In this document: positions 26,574 to 34,514 of the stretch, piece by piece
Layout: the number at the start of each line of letters is the position of its first letter
Position numbering within the stretch: position 1 is the stretch's first letter
DNA from: an uncultured Flavobacteriaceae bacterium
Lineage (GTDB): Bacteria > Bacteroidota > Bacteroidia > Flavobacteriales > Flavobacteriaceae
DNA length: 64,000 bases
NCBI GenBank assembly: GCA_947493175.1
Contig: CANLQD010000003.1
Location: 558,001-622,000, forward strand
Direction of reading: 5' to 3'
Program-made: the position numbers and the translations under genes
Notes under the pieces: generated by a model
Told to the model about the DNA's origin: nothing
What the model saw: the letters and a program-made list of their open reading frames with translations, nothing else
Databases searched by the model: none

Positions 26574-28421
26574 ATGGCAGATTACAAAACACCGGGCGTA
26601 TACATTGAGGAAATCAGTACGCTCCCAGCATCGGTAGCTCCCGTAGCTACAGCCGTTCCTGCTTTTGTTGGTTACACCGAAAAAGCGATAGTGGATAATG
26701 TGGCGATCGACCCGGCAACGACAAGGACCGCTGTTCGAATTACGTCTATGCTCGAATTTATCGAGCACTTCGGAGGGCCTTTTCAAGAGTACTACCGGGT
26801 GACCCTGACAGACCCTGCAGCAGGAGAAACTGAAACTCAAATAGCCGTGACGAGTGTGGGCACCACGCCGGTCGAATCTCCCTACATACTTTACTACCAA
26901 GTTAGGATGTTCTACGCGAACGGCGGGGGAACCTGTTATATCGTATCGGTAGGAACCTATAACAATAATGATGATGATCCTGCCACATTTCCAGTAGATG
27001 CAGACATTCCTACCGCTGCCACGGATATAGATGGGACCGCCCTCAACGAAGGGCTAGCTGCCTGTGAAGAAATTGATGAGATTACCATACTGACCGTTCC
27101 CGAGGCAATGATGCTCGATGATGGCAATAGAAAAACGATTTACGACAATATGCTCATCCAATGTGATAAGCTACAAGATCGTTTCGCAGTCTTAGATGTA
27201 GCGGCAAGCGAATCATCTACTGTTTTCAATGATGGAAACTTTTTCAGAAATAATCACATAGGTCCAGATTATTTAAAGTACGGAGCTGCATATTATCCTT
27301 CCTTGGAGACGCAAATCGAGTATTCATTTTCCAACGATACCGTTAGTATCATTGATTCGACCACCGGAGGAAATGGCGCCCTTTGGGATGGTCAACGATT
27401 GAGTGCCATCATCAGCGGGCAAACATTAGCCGGAACCGATATTCCCTTAAACGCCACTGCGATCATCACCATTGAGCCCACCAATATGGTAGTTGGCGAT
27501 ACGGTTCGCATTGGAACAGAAACCCTAACCGGAGTGGGCGCAGCGCCCGGTAATGCGAATGAATTTGAGATTGGGGCGAGCCCGAACGGAACCGCACAAA
27601 ATCTAAACTCGGCAATAAACAATTTACCTACGACCGGTGCTACTTCCCAAAGGTCGAATAACGTGATTACCCTAACTGCCAGTGCGAATGGTGCGGCGGG
27701 CAATACTTTGGAGATTGAATACACACCATTTTCGGGTATGGGCGCCACCCTATCCGGCACTACTTTTAGTGGTGGCGTGGACCGATTTGTCGATACTGAA
27801 CTTTACAACCGGATCAAGAAAGAAATTCAGAAAAACAAGGTCGCATTATATCCCTGCGGTGCCATGGCAGGTATCTATGCTTCTGTAGATAGGGACCGAG
27901 GTGTTTGGAAGGCACCTGCCAACGTAAGCGTAGCCTTGGTCAAAGAGCCTGTCATACAGGTCACGTCGGCCGAACAAGCAGACCTAAATGTAGACGCCAC
28001 CACAGGAAAATCAATTAATGCAATCCGGTTTTTTAATGGGAAAGGAATCATTGTTTGGGGAGCCAGAACCCTCGCGGGCAATGATAACGAATGGCGTTAC
28101 GTACCCGTGCGTCGCTTCTACAACTTCATGGAAGAATCGATCAAGAAAGCAACCGAGTTTGTCATTTTTGAACCCAACAGCAAACCCACTTGGGTCAAGA
28201 CCAAGGCGATGATCGAAAACTTCTTAACACAACTATGGCGAGATGGTGCATTGGCAGGAGCAAAACCCGAGCATGCCTTTTTTGTAAAGGTCGGTCTCGG
28301 GGAAACGATGACCGCTGTGGACATTCTGGAAGGTAGAATGAATATCGAAATTGGTGTGGCCGCTGTACGACCAGCAGAATTCATCATCCTTAAATTCTCT
28401 CACAAATTACAAGAATCGTAA
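26574..28421 (+). CDS. eCIS contractile sheath protein 1 (with extra domain)
   Basis: A 615-residue tail sheath protein. The N-terminus (TPGVYIEEISTLPASVAPVA) and the C-terminal ~190 residues (KGIIVWGARTLAGNDNEWRY, then GLGETMTAVDILEGRMN) are the conserved sheath core that polymerises around the tube. It differs from sheath 2 by an inserted region, about residues 252-402. Its second half (VGDTVRIGTETLTG at ~303, later LTASANGAAGN) has the look of the beta domain found inserted in many phage tail proteins. The insert should point outward from the particle. Confidence 0.93.
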   Translation: MADYKTPGVYIEEISTLPASVAPVATAVPAFVGYTEKAIVDNVAIDPATTRTAVRITSMLEFIEHFGGPFQEYYRVTLTDPAAGETETQIAVTSVGTTPVESPYILYYQVRMFYANGGGTCYIVSVGTYNNNDDDPATFPVDADIPTAATDIDGTALNEGLAACEEIDEITILTVPEAMMLDDGNRKTIYDNMLIQCDKLQDRFAVLDVAASESSTVFNDGNFFRNNHIGPDYLKYGAAYYPSLETQIEYSFSNDTVSIIDSTTGGNGALWDGQRLSAIISGQTLAGTDIPLNATAIITIEPTNMVVGDTVRIGTETLTGVGAAPGNANEFEIGASPNGTAQNLNSAINNLPTTGATSQRSNNVITLTASANGAAGNTLEIEYTPFSGMGATLSGTTFSGGVDRFVDTELYNRIKKEIQKNKVALYPCGAMAGIYASVDRDRGVWKAPANVSVALVKEPVIQVTSAEQADLNVDATTGKSINAIRFFNGKGIIVWGARTLAGNDNEWRYVPVRRFYNFMEESIKKATEFVIFEPNSKPTWVKTKAMIENFLTQLWRDGALAGAKPEHAFFVKVGLGETMTAVDILEGRMNIEIGVAAVRPAEFIILKFSHKLQES

Positions 28422-28443
28422 CCTAATTTTAAACTTATACACT

Positions 28444-29895
28444 ATGCCTACCTATAACACACCCGGAGTATATATTGAAGAGATTTCGACCTTACCGGCC
28501 TCCATTGCGCCAGTTGCAACCGCCGTACCCGCCTTCATTGGGCACACGGCAATCACTGTGGACGAAGATGGAGCCGACATTAAATTCAAACCGCAAAGAA
28601 TTACCTCCATGCTTGAATATATAGAACTATTCGGAGGTGCAGTCGATGAAAGTATTACAGTGAACATTCGAGATACTTTTGACGCTTCCGACAACGTGCT
28701 GGAGCGCACCTTCTCATCGGTGCTAAGCGGAACGGCCTCCGATTACATACTGTATCATTGTATGAGCCTGTATTTTGCAAATGGCGGTGGGCCATGCCAT
28801 GTAGTTTCCGTCGGTGGCTACAGCGACCCCATTATCGTAGGTGATGGTTCCACTACCGGTCTGGCCGGTGGGCTCACCGGGGGACTGAGCGCTATTGAAA
28901 AAGTAGACGAACCTACCCTTTTGGTATTTCCGGAGGCTACCAGATTGGCCACACAAGGGGAATACGGTTTGGTCGTAGTCGCAGCACTGACGCTCTGCAA
29001 TAAAGTACAAGATAGATTTACAGTGGCAGATTTTAAGGGCGACATTACCGACACCACACAGACAGAAAGTTACCGGACCGCACTAGGAATGAACTACTTG
29101 AAATACGGGGCGAGCTACGGTCCCGATCTAAAAACAACCTTAAACCACGGATACGCGGATACCTCGGTAACCATAAGTCATCTGCAAGAAGATGGCGGCA
29201 CCGGAAGTCCTTTACCGGGAGGTGCAGAAGATTTTAGTGGCGCCCTGACCGGCCTTGAAGCGGCAAATCCTAGTATCTACCGCTCGGTCATTGCCGAAAT
29301 TGGCAAGTTATATGTAGTGCTTCCCCCATCTCCCGCCATCGTAGGGGCTTATGCCCGGGTAGATGCCGATAGGGGGGTATGGAAGGCACCTGCCAATGTG
29401 GGACTTAATTCTGTTTTGGCCCCAATGGTTTTAGTAACCAATGAGATGCAGGACAACCTGAACGTGGATCCCTCCACCGGAAAATCAATTAATATCATTC
29501 GAGCGTTTTCCGGAAAAGGTATCTTGATTTGGGGTGCCAGAACCTTGGCCGGTAATGACAACGAATGGCGCTATGTCCCCGTAAGAAGGTTATACATTTT
29601 TATTGAGGAATCGGTAAAAAAAGCAACAGAATTCGTGGTCTTTGAACCCAATAGCAAACTCACTTGGGTAAGGACAAAGGCGATGATCGAAAACTTCCTG
29701 ATCGGACTTTGGAGGGAAGGGGCATTGGCCGGGGCAAAACCCGAAGATGCTTTTTTTGTAAAGGTGGGACTTGGCGAAACGATGACCGCACAAGACATTT
29801 TGGAAGGGAGAATGAATGTAGAAATTGGTCTGGCCGCCGTGAGACCGGCAGAGTTTATCATTCTTAAGTTCTCTCACAAGCTACAGGAGTCTTAA
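28444..29895 (+). CDS. eCIS contractile sheath protein 2
   Basis: A 483-residue sheath protein starting at the ATG at 28444 (MPTYNTPGVYIEEIST), although the frame is open further upstream. The N-terminal ~35 and C-terminal ~150 residues are nearly identical to sheath 1 (GARTLAGNDNEWRYVPVRR, KFSHKLQES), showing duplication. The middle is shorter and lacks the phage-type insert. Two sheath isoforms are usual in eCIS (Afp and PVC have three): one forms most of the length and another the baseplate-proximal or distal rings. It is followed by the only long gap inside the structural cluster. Confidence 0.93.
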   Translation: MPTYNTPGVYIEEISTLPASIAPVATAVPAFIGHTAITVDEDGADIKFKPQRITSMLEYIELFGGAVDESITVNIRDTFDASDNVLERTFSSVLSGTASDYILYHCMSLYFANGGGPCHVVSVGGYSDPIIVGDGSTTGLAGGLTGGLSAIEKVDEPTLLVFPEATRLATQGEYGLVVVAALTLCNKVQDRFTVADFKGDITDTTQTESYRTALGMNYLKYGASYGPDLKTTLNHGYADTSVTISHLQEDGGTGSPLPGGAEDFSGALTGLEAANPSIYRSVIAEIGKLYVVLPPSPAIVGAYARVDADRGVWKAPANVGLNSVLAPMVLVTNEMQDNLNVDPSTGKSINIIRAFSGKGILIWGARTLAGNDNEWRYVPVRRLYIFIEESVKKATEFVVFEPNSKLTWVRTKAMIENFLIGLWREGALAGAKPEDAFFVKVGLGETMTAQDILEGRMNVEIGLAAVRPAEFIILKFSHKLQES

Positions 29896-29908
29896 CCAAT
29901 CCACTATA

Positions 29909-30120
29909 CATTTAAGATGAATAGGTTTTGGGAAAAGAATGAAAGTCTTTTTGAACATTGTGCAATAGTAGGTGTGGGCAGTGGACAGTAAACAGCTTGG
30001 CACGCTATAGAACTGCCTAGTGCCACTGCCAACTTGTTGAAGATTTATAACCCCGAAATTTCGAGGGAAAGTCTTGCACTAAAGTGCATCGTTTCAACTA
30101 ATGATGGTGACCAATGAACT
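29909..30120 (+). repeat. ~190-bp intergenic repeat, copy 2
   Basis: Copy of 23581-23790 with ~20-30% differences by eye. It keeps ATAGGTTTT, TTGAACATTG, CAGTAAACAGCTTGG and AAAGTCTTGCACTAAAGTGCA. Inside it GGCAGTGG (29977-29984) pairs with CCACTGCC (30023-30030), a stem that is less perfect in copy 1. It fills the gap between the sheath and tube genes, where a second transcription start or an RNA-processing site would be expected. Confidence 0.75.
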
Positions 30121-30149
30121 GGCTTGATATAGGCATTTCAGGTATCAAA

Positions 30150-30163
30150 TTCCAAACTTGGAA
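30150..30163. promoter_or_regulatory. Small palindrome before tube gene
   Basis: TTCCAA (30150-30155) and TTGGAA (30158-30163) form an inverted repeat with a 2-base centre, 79 bp before the first tube gene. It could be an operator. No TAnnTTTG box was found in 30121-30241, so the promoter, if any, is not evident. Confidence 0.3.
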
Positions 30164-30241
30164 CACAGAATGAAAGCATCGGGGAATTAAACCCGCAAAG
30201 ATTAAAAATCGATAAATAAACAATAATTAAAACAATACATT

Positions 30242-30676
30242 ATGGCTATCAACTATCCCGTTTCGGTATTTCATTTTCAAGTAGAATGGGGCGGAACACG
30301 TATTGGATTTACAGAAGTTTCCGGTTTGTCGGTAGAACTTCAATCCATAGATTACAGAGAAGGAAATGCAGCTGAATACCATGTTACCAAAATGCCAGGT
30401 ATTCCACAGTACTCGAACATTACGTTAAAAAGAGGCATGTTTAGGGCCGACAATGAGTTTTTCCAATGGCTCAATACGGTTTCCTTGAACGAAATTGACC
30501 GAAGGGACATCACCATAAGCTTATTGAACGAGGAACACGAACCTGTAACGGTTTGGAAGGTAAAATCGGCTTGGCCATGCAAGGTAGAAGGTCCATCCCT
30601 CAATTCTACCGGCAACGAAGTGGCTGTAGAAACCATCGAGTTATGTCATGAGGGACTTAACATAGAATTTGTCTAA
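30242..30676 (+). CDS. eCIS tail tube protein 1 (gp19/Hcp-like)
   Basis: A 144-residue inner-tube protein of the T4 gp19/Afp1 family; hexamers stack to form the tube inside the sheath. Typical segments are YPVSVFHFQVEW (4-15), GFTEVSGLSVELQSIDYREG (~21-40), ITLKRGMFRADNEFFQWLN (~60-78) and the C-terminal ETIELCHEGLNIEF. No signal peptide, as expected for a cytosolically assembled particle. It is followed after 5 bp by a second tube gene. Confidence 0.95.
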   Translation: MAINYPVSVFHFQVEWGGTRIGFTEVSGLSVELQSIDYREGNAAEYHVTKMPGIPQYSNITLKRGMFRADNEFFQWLNTVSLNEIDRRDITISLLNEEHEPVTVWKVKSAWPCKVEGPSLNSTGNEVAVETIELCHEGLNIEFV

Positions 30677-30681
30677 ACACG

Positions 30682-31131
30682 ATGGCCAATTACTATCCAC
30701 CTGTCGGTTTTCATTTTCGTGTAGACATTGAGGGAATCACTTCGGACGGGAATGACATTCGTTTTCAGGAAGTGTCCGGTTTGAATGCCAGCGTAGGGGA
30801 ATACACCTATAACGAAGGGGGTGAGAATCGATTTGTTCATAGACTAGCGGACAGGGTTACCTATGAAAAATTGGTGCTAAAAAGAGGACTATTAATTGGA
30901 TCAAAATTGATCGCATGGTTTAAAGATGCTGTGGAGTCCTTCAAATTCGACCCCAAAGATGTTATCGTAACCCTACTGAATGCAGACCATGAACCATTGG
31001 AATCTTGGAGCTTCGTGAAAGCGTACCCCGTAAAATGGTCCATTTCAAATTTTGGGGCACAACAGAACGAAATTGTAATCGAAACAATCGAATTGAGTTT
31101 TCAATATTTCCGAAGATTGGAAGTAAGCTAA
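30682..31131 (+). CDS. eCIS tail tube protein 2 (gp19-like, initiator)
   Basis: A 149-residue gp19-family protein, related to tube protein 1 (YYPPVGFHFRVDI, FQEVSGLNASVGEYTYNEGG, LVLKRGLLIGSKLIAWFKDA, ETIELSFQYFRRLEVS). In Afp/PVC the second tube type (Afp5-like) makes the first ring that connects tube to baseplate. The order here, with tube 2 next to the adaptor and spike genes, fits that role. Confidence 0.93.
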   Translation: MANYYPPVGFHFRVDIEGITSDGNDIRFQEVSGLNASVGEYTYNEGGENRFVHRLADRVTYEKLVLKRGLLIGSKLIAWFKDAVESFKFDPKDVIVTLLNADHEPLESWSFVKAYPVKWSISNFGAQQNEIVIETIELSFQYFRRLEVS

Positions 31132-31140
31132 AAAAACAAT

Positions 31141-31311
31141 ATGCCAGTCGAAATCAGAGAATTTATCATTCGCACTACGGTTGATAAGCAGAACAAAACA
31201 TCGAACACCGGTTCATCTGGTGAGGACTGTTCCACGCCCTCACCAACAGAGACCGGTCAAGTACAAGCAAATGAAGTCTTGAAAATGATCAAGAATCAAA
31301 ACGAACGATAA
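31141..31311 (+). CDS. Small DUF5908-type eCIS protein
   Basis: ATG at 31141 to TAA at 31309-31311 gives 56 residues starting MPVEIREFIIRTTVDK, the signature of the DUF5908 family, with a polar middle and a short helical end. This family is known from Bacteroidota injection-system clusters, between tube and LysM genes; its role is not established. Its stop overlaps the next ATG (TAATG). Confidence 0.75.
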   Translation: MPVEIREFIIRTTVDKQNKTSNTGSSGEDCSTPSPTETGQVQANEVLKMIKNQNER

Positions 31312-32024
31312 TGGGACTATTGGATGGCATTTTGTTAAAGATGATGATCTTTTCGTACCACGCCGATGAAAATGGCATGCCGAAAGGCCTACCTATCCCC
31401 TATCCGGTAATGTACAACCCTGAAAAATTATCCAAAAACATTGCGGTAAACTACCAAGCACAATGCGTCCCGGGCGACAATAGCCAAGAGCAAAGCTTTC
31501 ACAGTGTGCAAAGTGGGGAAGTCACCTTTGAATTTCTCTTCGATGCTACCGGAACTTCCGTAAATTCTATCAATGGGGATGTGGCCAGTGCTATAGGCGG
31601 GGTAGACCTTGAAATAGAACTATTTCTAAAACTTACGGGAGATGTAGATCCCGAAGAACATAAGCCCAGAAGCCTTACCCTGGTATGGGGAACCTTCATC
31701 TTCAATTGTAAGCTCAAAAGCGCTAAGGTCGATTACACTATGTTCAGCGGAATTGGCAGACCCCTGAGGGCTACCGTTACCGCAACTTTTGTGGGACACG
31801 AATTCAGGGTGATCCAGGCGGCACTGAACAAATTGTTTTCCTCCGACCTGACCAAGGTTCATATTGTAAAGGCAGGGGAGACACTTCCCTTGATCGCCAA
31901 TAACGTATACGGTAATCCCACCTACTATGTTGAAATAGCCAAAGCCAACAATTTGTCAAATTTTAGAAACATCAGGCCGGGACAGGAAATAGTACTGCCC
32001 CCGGTAGAAAAACAGCGAACCTAA
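31311..32024 (+). CDS. eCIS adaptor with LysM domain (Afp7-like)
   Basis: A 237-residue protein. Residues ~1-170 form the tube-adaptor (CIS_tube-like) fold with MYNPEKLSKNIAVNYQ near 28-43. Residues ~181-230 are a LysM domain (VHIVKAGETLPLIANNVYG, then NIRPGQEIVLP). In Afp/PVC and phages the equivalent protein (Afp7, gp53-like) joins the VgrG-like spike to the tube. The LysM here is thought to be structural rather than peptidoglycan-binding. It starts at ATG 31311, overlapping the previous stop, and the next gene starts 1 bp after its stop. Confidence 0.92.
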   Translation: MGLLDGILLKMMIFSYHADENGMPKGLPIPYPVMYNPEKLSKNIAVNYQAQCVPGDNSQEQSFHSVQSGEVTFEFLFDATGTSVNSINGDVASAIGGVDLEIELFLKLTGDVDPEEHKPRSLTLVWGTFIFNCKLKSAKVDYTMFSGIGRPLRATVTATFVGHEFRVIQAALNKLFSSDLTKVHIVKAGETLPLIANNVYGNPTYYVEIAKANNLSNFRNIRPGQEIVLPPVEKQRT

Positions 32025-33776
32025 ATGCTATTAGCCAATTTAAATATCCCCACGGGGACCGAAAGGCCTTCCTATCGAATACTGGTCGATGGCACTGAAT
32101 TGGATGGTGCTTTCACCGTAAGCAATATGGCCGTGACCAAAGCGGTCAACAAGATTCCGACCGCCCGTATTGAATTGGTCGACGGCAATGTGGCCGAAGC
32201 AGATTTTGTCTCTAGCAATGAAGATACCCTTATTCCCGGGAATGAGATAGAAATAAAATTTGGCTATCTCGGGGAGGAAGAAACCGTCTTTAAGGGCATC
32301 ATAGTAAAACATGGTATCAAGACCATGGGAACCGATTCAAATTCCCTGCTCCTCATTGAAGCAAAGGATGCTGCCGTGAAATTAACGATAGGGAGAAAAA
32401 ACAGGTACTTTTCCGATAGTACCGATAGCGATGTATTACAGGTCATCTTGGGAGCATATAGCGATATTACCCCAGAAATTGAGGCTACAAATACCTTACA
32501 TGCCCAAATGGTGCAATATTACTGTACCGATTGGGATTTCTTGGTGGCTCGTGCCGAAACCAATGGACAACTGGTCACAGCAAATGACGCCACTATCAAA
32601 ACAGCGGCACCCGATTTTGCACAGGAACCTGTGGCCAATCTGACATATGGACAAAATATCCTGGAATTTGATTTTGAGATGGATGCCAGAAACCAATTTG
32701 CAGCCATTGAGACCAGCGCTTGGGATACTGCAAATCAAGAAGTAATAACGAGCAGCAATCAACCTCAGGAGGTTACCGAACTGGGAAACCTGTCTTCTAC
32801 CGAGCTCTCTGATATCATAGGGGTAGATCCGCTTGGCTATCAACATACGGGGTCTTTAAACCAAGAGGAACTGCAATCCTGGACCAACGCAAGAATGCTA
32901 AGAAGTCAATTGTCCAAAATCGTCGGAAGAATCAAAATTTTGGGCAACAACGAGATCAAGCCAGGAGATCTTATCAATATTGAGGGCATGGGAGATCGCT
33001 TTAACGGAACCGCTTTCGTATCCGGGGTGAGCCATTCCTATGCGGCTAACTGGAATACCCACTTGCAAATAGGGCTGGATGCGAAGTTCCTCACCGAAAG
33101 TTACGATAATGTACAGGCCATTCCCTCATCGGCCCTATTACCTGCCATCAGTGGTTTGCACGTAGCAAAGGTAACCGCCATTCACGACGATCCGCTGGGA
33201 GAAAACAGAATAAAGGTAAAACTACCCTTGATCAGTACCGAAGAGGAAGGAACCTGGGCACGAATAACCACCTTGGACGCCGGGAACAACAGAGGTAGTT
33301 TCTTTATGCCTGAAATAGATGATGAGGTAATCGTCGGATTCCTGAACGATGACCCGAGGAACCCTATCGTCATCGGAATGGTGCACAGCAGTGCAAGTCC
33401 GGCACCCTTTGAGGCGACACAAGAAAACGACGAGAAGGGCTTTGTAACGAGGAGCGAGATGAAATTGGTCTTCGATGATGGTAAAAACCACATCCTTTTT
33501 GAAACACCCAATGGCAATAAGGTACTCTTGTCCGAAGAGGAAGGGGCCATTCAAATTGAGGATGAAAACGGAAATCAAGTGACCCTGAACGGCGATGGAA
33601 TTTTATTGGACAGTACGGGAGATGTAAACATCAAAGCCTCGGGCGATGTGAATATTGAAGGGGCCAATATCAATGTAAAAGCACAATCGGCCTTTAAGGC
33701 AACCGGTTCCTCAGGTGCGGAAGTGTCATCCAGTGGCACGGCGACCATAAAGGGATCTTTAGTACAAATAAATTAA
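32025..33776 (+). CDS. eCIS spike protein (VgrG/gp27-gp5-like, Afp8-like)
   Basis: A 583-residue trimeric hub-and-spike protein. Residues ~1-370 correspond to the gp27-like hub (VSNMAVTKAVNKIPTARIEL, SDVLQVILGAYSD, YYCTDWDFLVARAE). An OB-fold gp5 core lies at ~380-465 (HVAKVTAIHDDPLGENRIKV, FFMPEIDDEVIVGFLNDDPR, NPIVIGMVHSS). The C-terminal ~85 residues are short repeats (GDVNIKASGDVNIEGANINV) forming the beta-helical needle. No lysozyme domain is present. The PAAR gene follows after 9 bp and would cap this needle. Confidence 0.95.
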   Translation: MLLANLNIPTGTERPSYRILVDGTELDGAFTVSNMAVTKAVNKIPTARIELVDGNVAEADFVSSNEDTLIPGNEIEIKFGYLGEEETVFKGIIVKHGIKTMGTDSNSLLLIEAKDAAVKLTIGRKNRYFSDSTDSDVLQVILGAYSDITPEIEATNTLHAQMVQYYCTDWDFLVARAETNGQLVTANDATIKTAAPDFAQEPVANLTYGQNILEFDFEMDARNQFAAIETSAWDTANQEVITSSNQPQEVTELGNLSSTELSDIIGVDPLGYQHTGSLNQEELQSWTNARMLRSQLSKIVGRIKILGNNEIKPGDLINIEGMGDRFNGTAFVSGVSHSYAANWNTHLQIGLDAKFLTESYDNVQAIPSSALLPAISGLHVAKVTAIHDDPLGENRIKVKLPLISTEEEGTWARITTLDAGNNRGSFFMPEIDDEVIVGFLNDDPRNPIVIGMVHSSASPAPFEATQENDEKGFVTRSEMKLVFDDGKNHILFETPNGNKVLLSEEEGAIQIEDENGNQVTLNGDGILLDSTGDVNIKASGDVNIEGANINVKAQSAFKATGSSGAEVSSSGTATIKGSLVQIN

Positions 33777-33785
33777 AAAAAGCAT

Positions 33786-34076
33786 ATGGGAGCACCAGCT
33801 GCAAGAATAAATGATATGCATGTATGTCCGATGGTAACGGGAACGGTACCACATGTTGGGGGACCCATTTTACCTGCGGGGGAGCCTACGGTACTTATTG
33901 GAGGAATGCCAGCGGCCAGAGTTGGTGATATGGCCACCTGCACAGGACCTCCAGATACCATTATTGCCGGTTCCGGCACCGTGATGATCGGAGGAATGCC
34001 GGCAGCTAGGTTAGGTGATTCAACCGCCCATGGAGGCACGATCATCTTAGGGGAATTTACAGTTTTAATAGGATAA
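33786..34076 (+). CDS. PAAR-repeat spike tip protein
   Basis: A 96-residue PAAR protein that sharpens the tip of the spike. It contains the repeated PAAR motif (GAPAARINDMHVCP, GGMPAARVGDMATC, GGMPAARLGDSTAHGG). H12, C14, C52 and a late His (AHGG) can bind the structural zinc. There is no extra effector domain, so the tip itself carries no toxin; cargo must be loaded elsewhere, consistent with the payload genes after the ATPase. Confidence 0.95.
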   Translation: MGAPAARINDMHVCPMVTGTVPHVGGPILPAGEPTVLIGGMPAARVGDMATCTGPPDTIIAGSGTVMIGGMPAARLGDSTAHGGTIILGEFTVLIG

Positions 34077-34079
34077 AGC

Positions 34080-34514
34080 ATGGCCATTAAAGACGATCAT
34101 ACGATAGACAATAAGGGGTTTCTTGGAAGAGGATGGAAGTTTCCTGTAGCATTTGCCCGTGGAAATAATGGGGTGGCGCTGGTACAACACGAAGAAGACG
34201 TGAGGGAAAGTCTGATCATACTACTCACCACCATTCGAGGGAGTAGATTGCTGCGCCCCAACTATGGTACCAGTGTGCGAACGCTCATATTCGAACCGCT
34301 AGATGCCAATACGGCGACCTATATCTCCGAAGAGATCAAGAAAGCCATCCTTGTACACGAACCAAGGGTTTTTGTAGACAAGGTAGCGGCACTGCAAGAA
34401 TCTTTGAACGGTACGCTACAAGTGACTATAGATTATACCATTATTTCTAGCAATACCCGGTCGAATCTGGTATTCCCCTTCTATCTGAACGAAGGAACAA
34501 ATATTTTGGAATGA
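34080..34514 (+). CDS. Baseplate wedge protein gp25-like (Afp9-like)
   Basis: A 144-residue GPW/gp25 family protein that starts sheath polymerisation at the baseplate. Family landmarks are FLGRGWKFPVAF (~13-24), EEDVRESLIILLTTIRGSRL (~38-57) with LRPNYGTSVRTLIFEPLD directly after, and the EPR segment near 99. Its TGA overlaps the ATG of the gp47-like gene (ATGA at 34511-34514). Confidence 0.94.
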   Translation: MAIKDDHTIDNKGFLGRGWKFPVAFARGNNGVALVQHEEDVRESLIILLTTIRGSRLLRPNYGTSVRTLIFEPLDANTATYISEEIKKAILVHEPRVFVDKVAALQESLNGTLQVTIDYTIISSNTRSNLVFPFYLNEGTNILE

